Of a stretch of 41,538 nt of DNA, positions 17,243 through 25,017 are shown piece after piece. Under the pieces are notes generated by a model that saw only the letters and a list, made by a program, of their open reading frames with translations, ran no database searches and was not told where the DNA came from. Position 1 is the first letter of the stretch; every line of letters starts with the position of its first letter. Origin of the DNA: SIAJ01 sp036266155 (lineage in GTDB: Bacteria; Planctomycetota; Planctomycetia; Gemmatales; Gemmataceae). The stretch lies in contig DATANR010000242.1 of the NCBI GenBank assembly GCA_036266155.1, forward strand, positions 1 through 41,538, in the 5' to 3' direction. Position numbers and translations under genes: made by a program.

Positions 17243-18445
17243 ATGAACATCCACGAATTGGTCGCGGAACTCCGCGAAGAGAATGGTTCGAAGATCGTCC
17301 TGCTCGTCGCCGATGGCCTCGGCGGGTTGCCCTTGCAGCCGGGCGGGAAGACCGAATTGGAAACTGCCGGGACGCCGAACCTTGACGCCTGTGTGCGCGA
17401 CGGCGTCTGCGGAATGAGCCTGCCTGTTTTGCCCGGCATCACACCTGGCAGCGGACCAGGGCACCTAGGGCTATTCGGCTACGACCCGCTCGAATATCGG
17501 ATCGGGCGCGGCATCCTTGAAGCTCTCGGCATCAATTTCAGCGTGGGCGCGAAGGACGTTGCGGTCCGAGGAAACTTCATCACGCTCGAGAACGGCGTCA
17601 TCAAGGATCGCCGGGCCGGCCGGCCGTCGACCGATCGCTGTAAGGCGATGGTTGAAAAGATGCGCCAGGTCAAAATCCCCGGTGTCGAGATCTTTGTTGA
17701 GCCGGTCAAGGAACACCGCTTCGTGGCCGTCTTCCGTGGCGACGGGCTCGGCGATCATGTCAACGACACCGATCCGCAGGCCGTCGGCGTGGCTCCGCTC
17801 AAGGCAGAAGGGCAGGATGAGGCCTCAAAAAAAACTGCGACCGTGGTCAATGAATTCGTCTCGCAGGTGAATCGCATCCTGAAAGACGACGCGCCGACGA
17901 ACGGCTGTACGCTCCGCGGCTTCGCCCGCTACCCGAAAATCGCGACCATGAAAGAAGTCTACGGCCTCCGCTCGGCCGCCATCGCGGTCTACCCGATGTA
18001 CAAGGGCCTCGCCCGCCTTGTCGGCATGGACATCCTTGATGCCGGCGACACGCTCGAAACGCAAGTCGCCCGCCTCAAGGCCGCATGGAACGACCACGAT
18101 TTCTTCTTCATGCACTTCAAGTACACAGACAGCACCGGCGAAGACGGGGCGTTTGACAAGAAGGTCGAGCAGATCGAAAAGCTCGATGCCGCGATCCCCG
18201 GCATCCTCGCCTTGAAGCCGGACGTCTTCATCGTGACGGGAGACCACAGCACGCCGAGCAAGATGAAGTCACACTCGTTCCATCCGGTGCCGACGCTGAT
18301 TCGGGCGGCCAATGCACGGACGGACAGTGTGATCGAGTTTGGCGAAGAGTCATGCCTGCGAGGGGGCCTGGGGCAGTTCCAGGCGAAACACCTGATGCTG
18401 TTGGCAATGGCCCACGCCAATCGCTTTGGGAAGTACGGAGCCTGA
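17243..18445 (+). CDS. apgM: Phosphoglycerate mutase, cofactor-independent archaeal type
   Basis: A 400-aa enzyme of the alkaline-phosphatase superfamily that interconverts 3- and 2-phosphoglycerate without 2,3-bisphosphoglycerate. The first metal site is VADGLGG (Asp24). The phosphorylated Ser is Ser70 in TPGSGPGHLGLFGYDP. The C-terminal metal-binding segment is VTGDHSTPSKMKSHSFHPVP, with HFKYTDSTGEDG before it. Length and motif order match the ApgM group of archaea and some bacteria, not the longer GpmI. It starts 99 bp from pgi, divergently. The stop is followed at once by a copy of the TCGCCGCTTGCGG palindrome. Confidence 0.92.
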   Translation: MNIHELVAELREENGSKIVLLVADGLGGLPLQPGGKTELETAGTPNLDACVRDGVCGMSLPVLPGITPGSGPGHLGLFGYDPLEYRIGRGILEALGINFSVGAKDVAVRGNFITLENGVIKDRRAGRPSTDRCKAMVEKMRQVKIPGVEIFVEPVKEHRFVAVFRGDGLGDHVNDTDPQAVGVAPLKAEGQDEASKKTATVVNEFVSQVNRILKDDAPTNGCTLRGFARYPKIATMKEVYGLRSAAIAVYPMYKGLARLVGMDILDAGDTLETQVARLKAAWNDHDFFFMHFKYTDSTGEDGAFDKKVEQIEKLDAAIPGILALKPDVFIVTGDHSTPSKMKSHSFHPVPTLIRAANARTDSVIEFGEESCLRGGLGQFQAKHLMLLAMAHANRFGKYGA

Positions 18446-18465
18446 TCGCCGCTTGCGGCGTAGCG
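18446..18465. repeat. Second copy of the 20-bp palindromic repeat
   Basis: TCGCCGCTTGCGGCGTAGCG here is identical to 15621-15640, and both copies begin within one base of a TGA stop codon. The core GCCGCTTGCGGC is itself an inverted repeat. This copy has no opposing arm, unlike the first. It resembles a REP-type interspersed element. Confidence 0.65.
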
Positions 18466-18486
18466 CCAAGCAAACGAGGACATGCC

Positions 18487-19389
18487 ATGAGCCGAAACCG
18501 CGACCGCTGGGGCGAGGCCGAGGATGACTATGGCGAGCGTTCGAACTCGTCTCGGCGCAGAATGTCTCCGGCCCTCATCATCATCTTGATTGTGGGCGCG
18601 ATGTTCTTGCTGATCGCGTTGGCCTGCGGCGGCATCATGTTTGTCGGTTATCACCAGGCAAAGCAAGCTGAGCAAGAAGAAATCAGGGCCAGACAAGCTG
18701 AACAAGAACAAATCGAGGCCGAACGAGTTAACGCAGACATGGAGCGGATTTTTGGAGACGCTCAGGCGAACCCCGCGCCCCACCATCGATTTCCACAACT
18801 CGACGAAATTGTGCCACCGCCGCCCAAGCCCGGATCGACCGCCGCCCCGGAACCGCCGCCGCAACCGAAGGCGACGAAATTTGCCACCGACGACGCGGAC
18901 CATCCCAATCATTGGCGAGTCCTCTTCCGGTCGAAGAAACCCGAACTGTGGAACACCAACACGCAGGCCGGCGACGACTTCGCCATTCCGCTGCGCAGCA
19001 CGCTGGAGGATGTCAAGTATCTCCGCCTCCGAAGAATGGATACGGGGGACGCGATCATCATTCCGATCACGCGTGGCCGCATCAGCCGGGTCGACCCAAT
19101 GGGACCCAAGGTCCGCTGGAACGGCGAAGGCAAGGACGAGCACGGCGGCTACCACCTCGGCATCGCGGAGGGCCCGGTCGCGAAGTTCACCGAAGGGCAG
19201 GGGACCATCGGCGTGCTGATGGATGGTTGGGACGCCAATCCAGGCTCGGGCTTCGGGCACGCCCATCACGTCGACAATGGCGGGCAGCGCTATAGCTGGT
19301 TGGGGAAGGAGATTCCGGCGACCGTGTTCGAGATTGCAGTGACGACCGAGGAGTTGACGGACAAGGACCGGGCACTGCTGCGGAAGTGA
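18487..19389 (+). CDS. Single-pass membrane protein of unknown function
   Basis: A 300-aa protein I do not recognise. A charged N-terminus (MSRNRDRWGEAEDD) is followed by one strong membrane helix at about residues 27-57 (PALIIILIVGAMFLLIALACGGIMF). Then come an acidic/Gln-rich probable coiled coil (KQAEQEEIRARQAEQEQIEAE), a Pro-rich linker and a soluble C-terminal domain of about 160 residues rich in Gly and Asp. This build (short cytosolic tail, helix, linker, periplasmic domain) is common among lineage-specific planctomycete proteins. ATG 18487 is supported by GAGGA at 18476-18480; the frame is open upstream into apgM but lacks coding character. No operon partner is obvious. Confidence 0.65.
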   Translation: MSRNRDRWGEAEDDYGERSNSSRRRMSPALIIILIVGAMFLLIALACGGIMFVGYHQAKQAEQEEIRARQAEQEQIEAERVNADMERIFGDAQANPAPHHRFPQLDEIVPPPPKPGSTAAPEPPPQPKATKFATDDADHPNHWRVLFRSKKPELWNTNTQAGDDFAIPLRSTLEDVKYLRLRRMDTGDAIIIPITRGRISRVDPMGPKVRWNGEGKDEHGGYHLGIAEGPVAKFTEGQGTIGVLMDGWDANPGSGFGHAHHVDNGGQRYSWLGKEIPATVFEIAVTTEELTDKDRALLRK

Positions 19390-19398
19390 AACGGGCAG

Positions 19399-19483
19399 TT
19401 CACCACAGAGACACCGAGGCACAGAGAAGACAGGAAAGGAACTGCCCTTTTTCTTCTCTGTGCCTCGGTGTCTCTGTGGTGAA
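19399..19483. repeat. 32-bp perfect inverted repeat between convergent genes
   Basis: The arms 19399-19430 and 19452-19483 are exact reverse complements, separated by 21 nt. Each arm is built on the motif CACCACAGAGACACCGAGG, a type of short repeat I know as scattered through several bacterial genomes. A second pairing, GGGCAGTT (19393-19400) with AACTGCCC (19440-19447), competes with the main stem. It sits between the stop of the preceding membrane protein and the stop of rpmA, so it can act as a two-way terminator. No transposase is nearby. Confidence 0.75.
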
Positions 19484-19491
19484 TTCGGCAA

Positions 19492-19773
19492 TCAAGACGC
19501 CGACGCGGTGCTCGCCTTGGGGGCAGGCCGTTCGCTGACGATGTTTACGCGTCGGCCCTGGCCGTCCATCATGACGAAGCCTTCGGTCAACGCGAACAAG
19601 GTATCGTCCTTAGCGCGCTTCACGTTCATGCCCGGATGGAACTTGGTTCCGCACTGGCGAACGATGATGCTGCCGGCCGTGACGAACTCGCCGGAGTAGG
19701 CCTTGATGCCGCGGCGCTGGGCATTCGAGTCGCGACCGTTGCGCGACGAGCCTTGCCCCTTCTTATGTGCCAT
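19492..19773 (-). CDS. rpmA: 50S ribosomal protein L27
   Basis: A 93-aa bL27, a large-subunit protein whose N-terminal tail reaches the peptidyl transferase centre. Conserved blocks are AHKKGQGSSRNGRDS, GSIIVRQCGTKFHPG and DDTLFALTEGFV. ATG 19773 is chosen because the protein must start MAHKK; the frame is open further upstream. The C-terminus carries about ten extra Ala/Ser/Lys-rich residues compared with typical 85-aa L27. In most bacteria rpmA follows rplU (L21) and precedes obgE. Here neither is adjacent, so this copy stands alone behind a hairpin terminator. Confidence 0.95.
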   Translation of the reverse strand: MAHKKGQGSSRNGRDSNAQRRGIKAYSGEFVTAGSIIVRQCGTKFHPGMNVKRAKDDTLFALTEGFVMMDGQGRRVNIVSERPAPKASTASAS

Positions 19774-19831
19774 GTCACTCTCTCGCTGCTGAAAACGCCA
19801 AAATATCCGAACGGTCACTATAGAAACGACG

Positions 19832-19869
19832 ACCGGGGCCGGCGACCCTTCCAGGCCACCGGCCCCGGT
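19832..19869 (-). terminator. Hairpin after the Tat-signal gene
   Basis: ACCGGGGCCGG (19832-19842) pairs exactly with 19859-19869, an 11-bp GC-rich stem with a 16-nt loop. On the minus strand it is followed by CGTCGTTTCT, a weak T-rich tail. It lies between the end of the Tat-signal gene and the rpmA start, so it would end that transcript or act in the rpmA leader. Confidence 0.55.
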
Positions 19870-19890
19870 AATTTCCATCATTGACGAATT

Positions 19891-20748
19891 CTAATCGCGG
19901 ACCCGCTTCACGGGCGACGTCGGAATCGGCTCCAGTCGCGGTGCGAACACCTTGTCCTTTTTCTCGTCTTCTTTCTTCGGATCGGCTGGCGGCGTGGCGG
20001 GCGCTGCCGGCTCGGCGGCTTTCAGCGGGTCGGTCGAAGCGCGGTACATCCACGTCGCGTTGCCCGTCCAGCGAATGCCGGACGGATCGGCCGGGTCGCC
20101 AGCGCCGAGTCGCTCAAAATCCAGCTGCAGCGTCTTACGTTTGATGATCTTTACGCCCGGTCGGTCGATCGGCCGTTCTTCGGTGTAACCGTTCGACAGG
20201 CCGGCGATGAAGATGCTGAACTTGTTCGTCTTGGGGACAGGTTCCTTGGAGCCAGGGATCGGATCGTCCACACCGGTCCAGATCGCGACGCCGGTGACTG
20301 CCTTCGGATACGCGTCCTTGCTGGAAACCGGAATCTGATCAGCCGTGATCGTGACCGAGTTCTTCATGTGGAAGCGGCCCGTCGGGTCTTCGATCTTGCG
20401 AATCGCTTCCTCGACCGACGGCAGAATCTCGTCCGGGTGCCGAGTATGGCGGTCGAGCGTGACTAGCTCGATATCCGGAACGAAGGTCACCGGCTCTTGG
20501 CGCGGGTCGAGGTTGTAAACGCGGTAAACCATGTACCAGCAAATCTTGGTGCCGCGGGCCGGCACTTTCTCGACGATGATGCGCGGGTCCTGGAAGCGGA
20601 CGTGCAGCGTCCAGATGTCTTCCTTGTCGTTGGCCGTGAGCTGCGGTATGACCTCGCGCTCGTTGAAGCCGGTCCGCTGCGCGAGCAGCATTGACGGCGT
20701 GGCGACGGCCCCAAGGCTGGAAACAAGGAAGGAACGCCGAGACAGCAT
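19891..20748 (-). CDS. Tat-exported protein of unknown function
   Basis: A 285-aa protein I do not recognise. The N-terminus MLSRRSFLVSSLGAVATPSMLLAQ has a twin-arginine motif (SRRSFL), a hydrophobic core and a plausible cleavage site, so export in folded form is likely. The mature part contains mixed beta-type sequence (DIWTLHVRFQDPRIIVEKVPARG, then CWYMVYRVYNLD). It ends in a Pro/Lys-rich low-complexity tail (about residues 240-285). No metal or catalytic motif stands out. It diverges from the gene at 21030 and is followed by a hairpin. The Tat signal is the only functional statement I can support. Confidence 0.65.
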   Translation of the reverse strand: MLSRRSFLVSSLGAVATPSMLLAQRTGFNEREVIPQLTANDKEDIWTLHVRFQDPRIIVEKVPARGTKICWYMVYRVYNLDPRQEPVTFVPDIELVTLDRHTRHPDEILPSVEEAIRKIEDPTGRFHMKNSVTITADQIPVSSKDAYPKAVTGVAIWTGVDDPIPGSKEPVPKTNKFSIFIAGLSNGYTEERPIDRPGVKIIKRKTLQLDFERLGAGDPADPSGIRWTGNATWMYRASTDPLKAAEPAAPATPPADPKKEDEKKDKVFAPRLEPIPTSPVKRVRD

Positions 20749-20942
20749 GGTCTGCTCCGGACGGCGAAAGTCGACTACCAGTCAGAATAACCCCATTGGA
20801 CAATAGCCATCCATCCGCGGGGTTGCAAGGGATTCTACGCGGAGTGCAAGTGTCCTTTGTCACCCAGGTTCCCCAGTCGCACGGATTTGCCGGTTCTGGC
20901 GACGGTGCTGGGTTCCACGCCGTGTCTTATCGTCGAAGCGTG

Positions 20943-20996
20943 CCAACGAAAAAGTCGTTGGGGTGGTTGCAAATGTAAGGTCGATCCGGGTACGAT
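20943..20996 (+). promoter_or_regulatory. Candidate promoter with an adjacent palindrome
   Basis: TTGCAA (20967-20972) and TACGAT (20991-20996) are 18 bp apart and about 33 bp before the ATG at 21030, a fair sigma-70-like promoter. Directly upstream, CCAACGA-AAAAG-TCGTTGG (20943-20961) is a perfect 7-bp inverted repeat placed where an operator could act. The rest of the 281-bp divergent gap shows nothing else clear. Confidence 0.4.
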
Positions 20997-21029
20997 CTCC
21001 TTACCGTTCCTCGTTCGCGGAGCATCCAC

Positions 21030-22025
21030 ATGTCGACCACGAAAGCGCCGCCGGCCCCATTGGCCCCGCCGGACGAGCAATTCTGGGATCGGTACAACCC
21101 GCACCATGAGTTTCCGATCTCCGGCGTCGCATCGGTGGCGATGCACGTGGCTGTCATCGTCCTCGGGATCCTCGGCCTGTGGTGGCTGTCGAAGCTGATG
21201 ATCACGGACAAGACTCCGGTGCCGATGCGCGAGATGACGGTCAACAGCGAAGGCAACGGCAAAGACGGCGCTGGCACAGGAGGCGGCAAGCCAGAGGAGG
21301 ATGTGAATCCACATGATCGGCCCATGGACCCTACGCGCAAGGTCGACGAGGCGGTCATTCAGGACGTGCAAGCGCAAATCAAAGAATTTCTTCCCAAGGT
21401 CACGGCAGGCGAGGGGCTGCAACCGGAGAATCTGCCCACCGCCAAGAAAACAGCTGAATTGAATGACGACCTTCGCAAGAAGCTGCTCGACGGCATGAAT
21501 GGTGAGAAGGGCAGGGGCCCGGGCGAAGGCGCGAGCAGCACGGGCGTCGACGGTAAGGGCAAATCAAACAAGGGAGACGCCACGTCGTCGTCGAACCGGG
21601 CCGTGCGCTGGGAATTGATCTTCAAAACCGAAAACGGCGAGGACTACCTGCGTCAACTCGCCGCCATGAAGGCGACGCTCGTCATCCCGCAGCCGAAGGA
21701 TTACAAGACGAATAAGGCCTACAAGAACTTGACCTCTGGCGCTGTCGGCGAGGATTTCGACATCGACAAGATGCCCGGCCTGTACTTCGTCGACGATAGT
21801 CCCGATTCGGCCGCGCGCGTTGCCAAGTCGCTGGGCCTGGTCGGCTTTTCGCCACCGCACTTTGTTGCCTTCTTCCCGAAGGAAATCGAAGACGACCTGG
21901 CGGCCAAGGAGAAGGCCTATCGCGGCCGCAAGGAAAGCGAGATTTTCTCGACCAAGTTCAAGATTCTGATGAAAGACGGCAAACCGACTGCGGTCGTGAC
22001 GGATCAGACGCCGGTCAAGAAGTAG
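21030..22025 (+). CDS. Single-pass membrane protein with Gly-rich linker, unknown function
   Basis: A 331-aa protein I do not recognise. It has a short cytosolic N-terminus (MSTTKAPPAPLAPPDEQFWDRYNPHHEFP) and one membrane helix at about residues 33-55 (VASVAMHVAVIVLGILGLWWL). A low-complexity Gly/Asp/Lys stretch follows, then from about residue 190 a compact domain beginning RAVRWELIFKTENGEDYLRQL. The short N-tail, single helix and long hydrophilic linker recall TonB/TolA-like anchors, but no TonB C-terminal motif is visible. It ends 56 bp from the convergent pyrophosphatase gene, with a hairpin between. Confidence 0.65.
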   Translation: MSTTKAPPAPLAPPDEQFWDRYNPHHEFPISGVASVAMHVAVIVLGILGLWWLSKLMITDKTPVPMREMTVNSEGNGKDGAGTGGGKPEEDVNPHDRPMDPTRKVDEAVIQDVQAQIKEFLPKVTAGEGLQPENLPTAKKTAELNDDLRKKLLDGMNGEKGRGPGEGASSTGVDGKGKSNKGDATSSSNRAVRWELIFKTENGEDYLRQLAAMKATLVIPQPKDYKTNKAYKNLTSGAVGEDFDIDKMPGLYFVDDSPDSAARVAKSLGLVGFSPPHFVAFFPKEIEDDLAAKEKAYRGRKESEIFSTKFKILMKDGKPTAVVTDQTPVKK

Positions 22026-22043
22026 GTGCCGTTTTCGGTGTTT

Positions 22044-22076
22044 TGTTCTCCCTCTCCGCTTCGGAGAAGGAGAACA
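22044..22076. terminator. Bidirectional hairpin between convergent genes
   Basis: The arms 22044-22058 and 22062-22076 pair over 14 of 15 positions around a 3-nt loop (one C/A mismatch). It sits in the 56 bp between two stop codons and is preceded by T-rich GTTTTCGGTGTTTTG. A good candidate for ending both transcripts. Confidence 0.65.
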
Positions 22077-22081
22077 CTGAA

Positions 22082-24901
22082 TCAACTTCCCGCCGCGATC
22101 TCGCTCTTGCGCTTCTCCATCGCCGCGGCCAATTCTTGCTCGTACTGAGCGTCGAGTTCGCGCATCTGGATCGTGTCACGTTTCGATTGCCACCACGACC
22201 AGCTTACGGCCAGGAGGCCCACCAGGATGACGATAAATGTCACCGGCGAGTCCGAGTGCGTGCCTTGCTTCAGGTTGTAGGTCAGCACCAGAGGCAGCAC
22301 GAGCAGGCTCACCATGTTCATCACTTTGATGAGCGGATTGATCGCCGGGCCGGCGGTGTCCTTGAGCGGATCGCCGACGGTGTCGCCGGTGACGCTCGCC
22401 TTGTGTTGCGGTGAGCCCTTGCCGGAAATGTCCGTCCGTTCCTGATCCTCGATCATCTTCTTGGCGTTGTCCCACGCTCCGCCGGCCGTCGCCATGAACA
22501 CGGCAAGTAGTTGACCAACGACAATCATGCCGGCGAGGAAGCCGCCGAGCGCATACGGCCCGAGCAGGAAGCCGACCAGAATCGGCGTAAATATTGCGAG
22601 CAAGCCGGGGCCGATCAACTCGCGCTGAGCGGTTCCCGTGCAAATATCGACGACGCGGCCGTAATCGGGCTTCTTGGTGCCCGCCCAGATCGCCTCGTCG
22701 CGGAATTGCGCCCGACACTCGTTGACGATGAGGAAAGCCGCACGGCCGACCGCGCGGATCGTCATGCTGCTAAACAAGAACGGCACGGCCCCGCCAATCA
22801 ACATGCCGATGAACACTTCAGGCTTGGCGACCGAGAGCAGCCCCGCGTTATTGTGAAAATCGGACGCGTTCAGTTCGTTGATCCGCTCCTCGCTGCCCTT
22901 GATGAGCACGGCGATGAAGCTGGCAAATAGCGAAACGGCCGCAATCACCGCCGACCCGATGGCAATTCCTTTGGTGATGGCCTTGGTCGTATTGCCGGTG
23001 GCGTCGAGGTCGGTGAGAATCTGGCGTGCCTTGCGGACCTCTTCCTCGGGTATATAGTCGGGGTGGCCGGGTTCCAGTCTTCGATGATCGCGTGGATCGA
23101 AGTTATAGCCCATCTCGCCGATGCCATTCGCGTTGTCGGCCACAGGTCCGAAGACATCCATGCTGAGCGTGTCGCCCGTGAGCGCAAGCATGCCGATGCC
23201 CGCCAGCGATACTCCATAGGCGATGAACAGCGGGCTATTCGATTCCTGATAAATGAAAACGCCGGCGAAGATGGCTGACGCGATTAAGATGACGGCCCAG
23301 ACCGTGCTTTCATAGCCGACGGCGATGCCCTGGATGATGTTGGTCGCGTCGCCGGTCCGTGAGTTCTTCGTGATCGATCGTACTGGATGGTATTCCGTAC
23401 TCGTCCAGTACTCGGTGCAAAACATCAGCGCCAGCGTGAGCGCGATGCCCACAAGACAGGTGAAGGCAGGGCGCAGGTCGAGTCCTTCGTGTACGGGCAC
23501 GAGGCGGTCGGCTTCGTCAAACACAGTCCCCGCGGGTTGGTCACCCCGCTTCGGGATCTGCAAATCCGCAATCCGAGCACGTTCCTCCGCGGGCTTGGCC
23601 TTCCACGCCTGGACCGCTTCTTGGCGACGCGCGCGGTCGACTTCGTCGGCAACCTTGGCCTCGTTTGCGGGCAGCGCTGCCAAACCGAGAGCACCACGGA
23701 ATTCGGGAATCGTGTACAACCCACGTTCGACCGCCTGACTGACGATGTATGGTCGGTCGAAGCGCAAAAACGCGGCGCCCAACAACAAGATGCCGATGAC
23801 GCTCAGGCCGGCGCCGACGCGGAAACTGTTGTTGATCGCTCTCATCGCGCCGCTAGCGCCGCCGGCGGTTTCCTTGCGGCCAACGATCGCGGTGCTCACG
23901 ACGCTGCTGAGAATGCCGATCGCCTGAATGAAGAGCGGCAACATCATCGCCTTGGTGCCGAACGCGGCGTAGCCGAGGATCATCGCGGCGACCATCGTGA
24001 CCGTGTAGCTTTCGAATACGTCGGCCGCCATGCCGGCACAGTCGCCGACGTTGTCGCCGACGTTGTCGGCAATCGTCGCGGCATTGCGCGGATCGTCCTC
24101 GGCGATCTGCCGCTCGACCTTGCCCACGAGATCGGCTCCCACGTCCGCGGCCTTCGTGTAAATGCCGCCGCCCACACGCATGAATAACGCGAGCAACGAC
24201 CCGCCAAAGGCGAAGCCGAGCAATGTTTCGTATGCCTTTTCCCCCATCACCAGAACAATGAGGCAGCCGCCCAGGAGACCGAGGCCCGCCGTCAACATGC
24301 CGGTGACCGTGCCGGTCTGATAGCCGAGCCGCATGGCCTGGGCAAAACTGCGTCGAGCAGCGGCGGCGACCCGAAGATTGCCAGTCGTCGCCAGTTTCAT
24401 GCCAAAGAGACCGACGGTCGCGGAGAACAGCGAGCCCAACAGGAACGCGACGCCACGCGACACCGCGATCACCTTCAAGTCGCCGGTCGCATTCTCGCCG
24501 TCCCAAGGCCACTTGGTGAGCACAATCAACACCGTCAGAAAAACGAGCAGTACGCCGACCGTTGTAAACTGCCGACGCAGGTAAGCGTTCGATCCATCGC
24601 GGACGGCCTGGGCGATGGCCTGCATCCCGGCCGTCCCCTGCTCGGCGGCCGAGACCTTTTTGCCGAGCACAAAAGCATAAACCAGCGCGCCCAGGGCAAC
24701 GACGAGCGTCAGCGTCAAGCCAATTTGTTCGGTCAATGAAAAGCTGTTCGCGTCGAAAAACGACGCGAACGGGCTCCAACCGGTCTCGGAAGCGGCCCCA
24801 GACGGCGCCGCTCCGAAGGCACAAATCACCCCGGCAACGACCGCGAGGTGCAGCCACCTGTTCGGGCGGCGTCGGGGAGGCCGAGTTTGAACCACGCGCA
24901 T
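22082..24901 (-). CDS. hppA: Proton-pumping membrane pyrophosphatase, K+-independent type
   Basis: A 939-aa integral-membrane pyrophosphatase coupling PPi hydrolysis to ion transport. The substrate motif DVGADLVGKVE is near residue 250, NVGDNVGDCAGM follows, and the C-terminal acidic block VTGDTVGDPLKDTAGP is intact. The cation-specificity segment reads GNTTKAITKG near residue 635. Lys and Thr here mark K+-independent proton pumps, whereas Ala and Gly mark K+-dependent ones. The protein is long for the family: an N-terminal signal-like helix, a charged insertion at about residues 382-477 and a second short one before the specificity site. ATG 24901 is preferred over an upstream in-frame start at 24991 because hydrophobic coding sequence follows. 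Confidence 0.92.
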   Translation of the reverse strand: MRVVQTRPPRRRPNRWLHLAVVAGVICAFGAAPSGAASETGWSPFASFFDANSFSLTEQIGLTLTLVVALGALVYAFVLGKKVSAAEQGTAGMQAIAQAVRDGSNAYLRRQFTTVGVLLVFLTVLIVLTKWPWDGENATGDLKVIAVSRGVAFLLGSLFSATVGLFGMKLATTGNLRVAAAARRSFAQAMRLGYQTGTVTGMLTAGLGLLGGCLIVLVMGEKAYETLLGFAFGGSLLALFMRVGGGIYTKAADVGADLVGKVERQIAEDDPRNAATIADNVGDNVGDCAGMAADVFESYTVTMVAAMILGYAAFGTKAMMLPLFIQAIGILSSVVSTAIVGRKETAGGASGAMRAINNSFRVGAGLSVIGILLLGAAFLRFDRPYIVSQAVERGLYTIPEFRGALGLAALPANEAKVADEVDRARRQEAVQAWKAKPAEERARIADLQIPKRGDQPAGTVFDEADRLVPVHEGLDLRPAFTCLVGIALTLALMFCTEYWTSTEYHPVRSITKNSRTGDATNIIQGIAVGYESTVWAVILIASAIFAGVFIYQESNSPLFIAYGVSLAGIGMLALTGDTLSMDVFGPVADNANGIGEMGYNFDPRDHRRLEPGHPDYIPEEEVRKARQILTDLDATGNTTKAITKGIAIGSAVIAAVSLFASFIAVLIKGSEERINELNASDFHNNAGLLSVAKPEVFIGMLIGGAVPFLFSSMTIRAVGRAAFLIVNECRAQFRDEAIWAGTKKPDYGRVVDICTGTAQRELIGPGLLAIFTPILVGFLLGPYALGGFLAGMIVVGQLLAVFMATAGGAWDNAKKMIEDQERTDISGKGSPQHKASVTGDTVGDPLKDTAGPAINPLIKVMNMVSLLVLPLVLTYNLKQGTHSDSPVTFIVILVGLLAVSWSWWQSKRDTIQMRELDAQYEQELAAAMEKRKSEIAAGS

Positions 24902-25017
24902 GGCGGGGGCTGTCCTGTGTCGACGGGAGAGAACGACGCGGCCGCCTGATGCGCTGCTCGGCGCACGGCGGCCTTCACGTAAGGTACACACAACTTAGGG
25001 CGGCAACGGTTGGAAGT

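Noticed and set aside
19399..19483. Terminal inverted repeats of an insertion sequence
   Set aside because: The arms are 21 bp apart with no transposase between them; a hairpin or short repeat explains it better.
23387..24187. A 266-codon plus-strand frame
   Set aside because: Shadow of hppA; its translation shows no domain.
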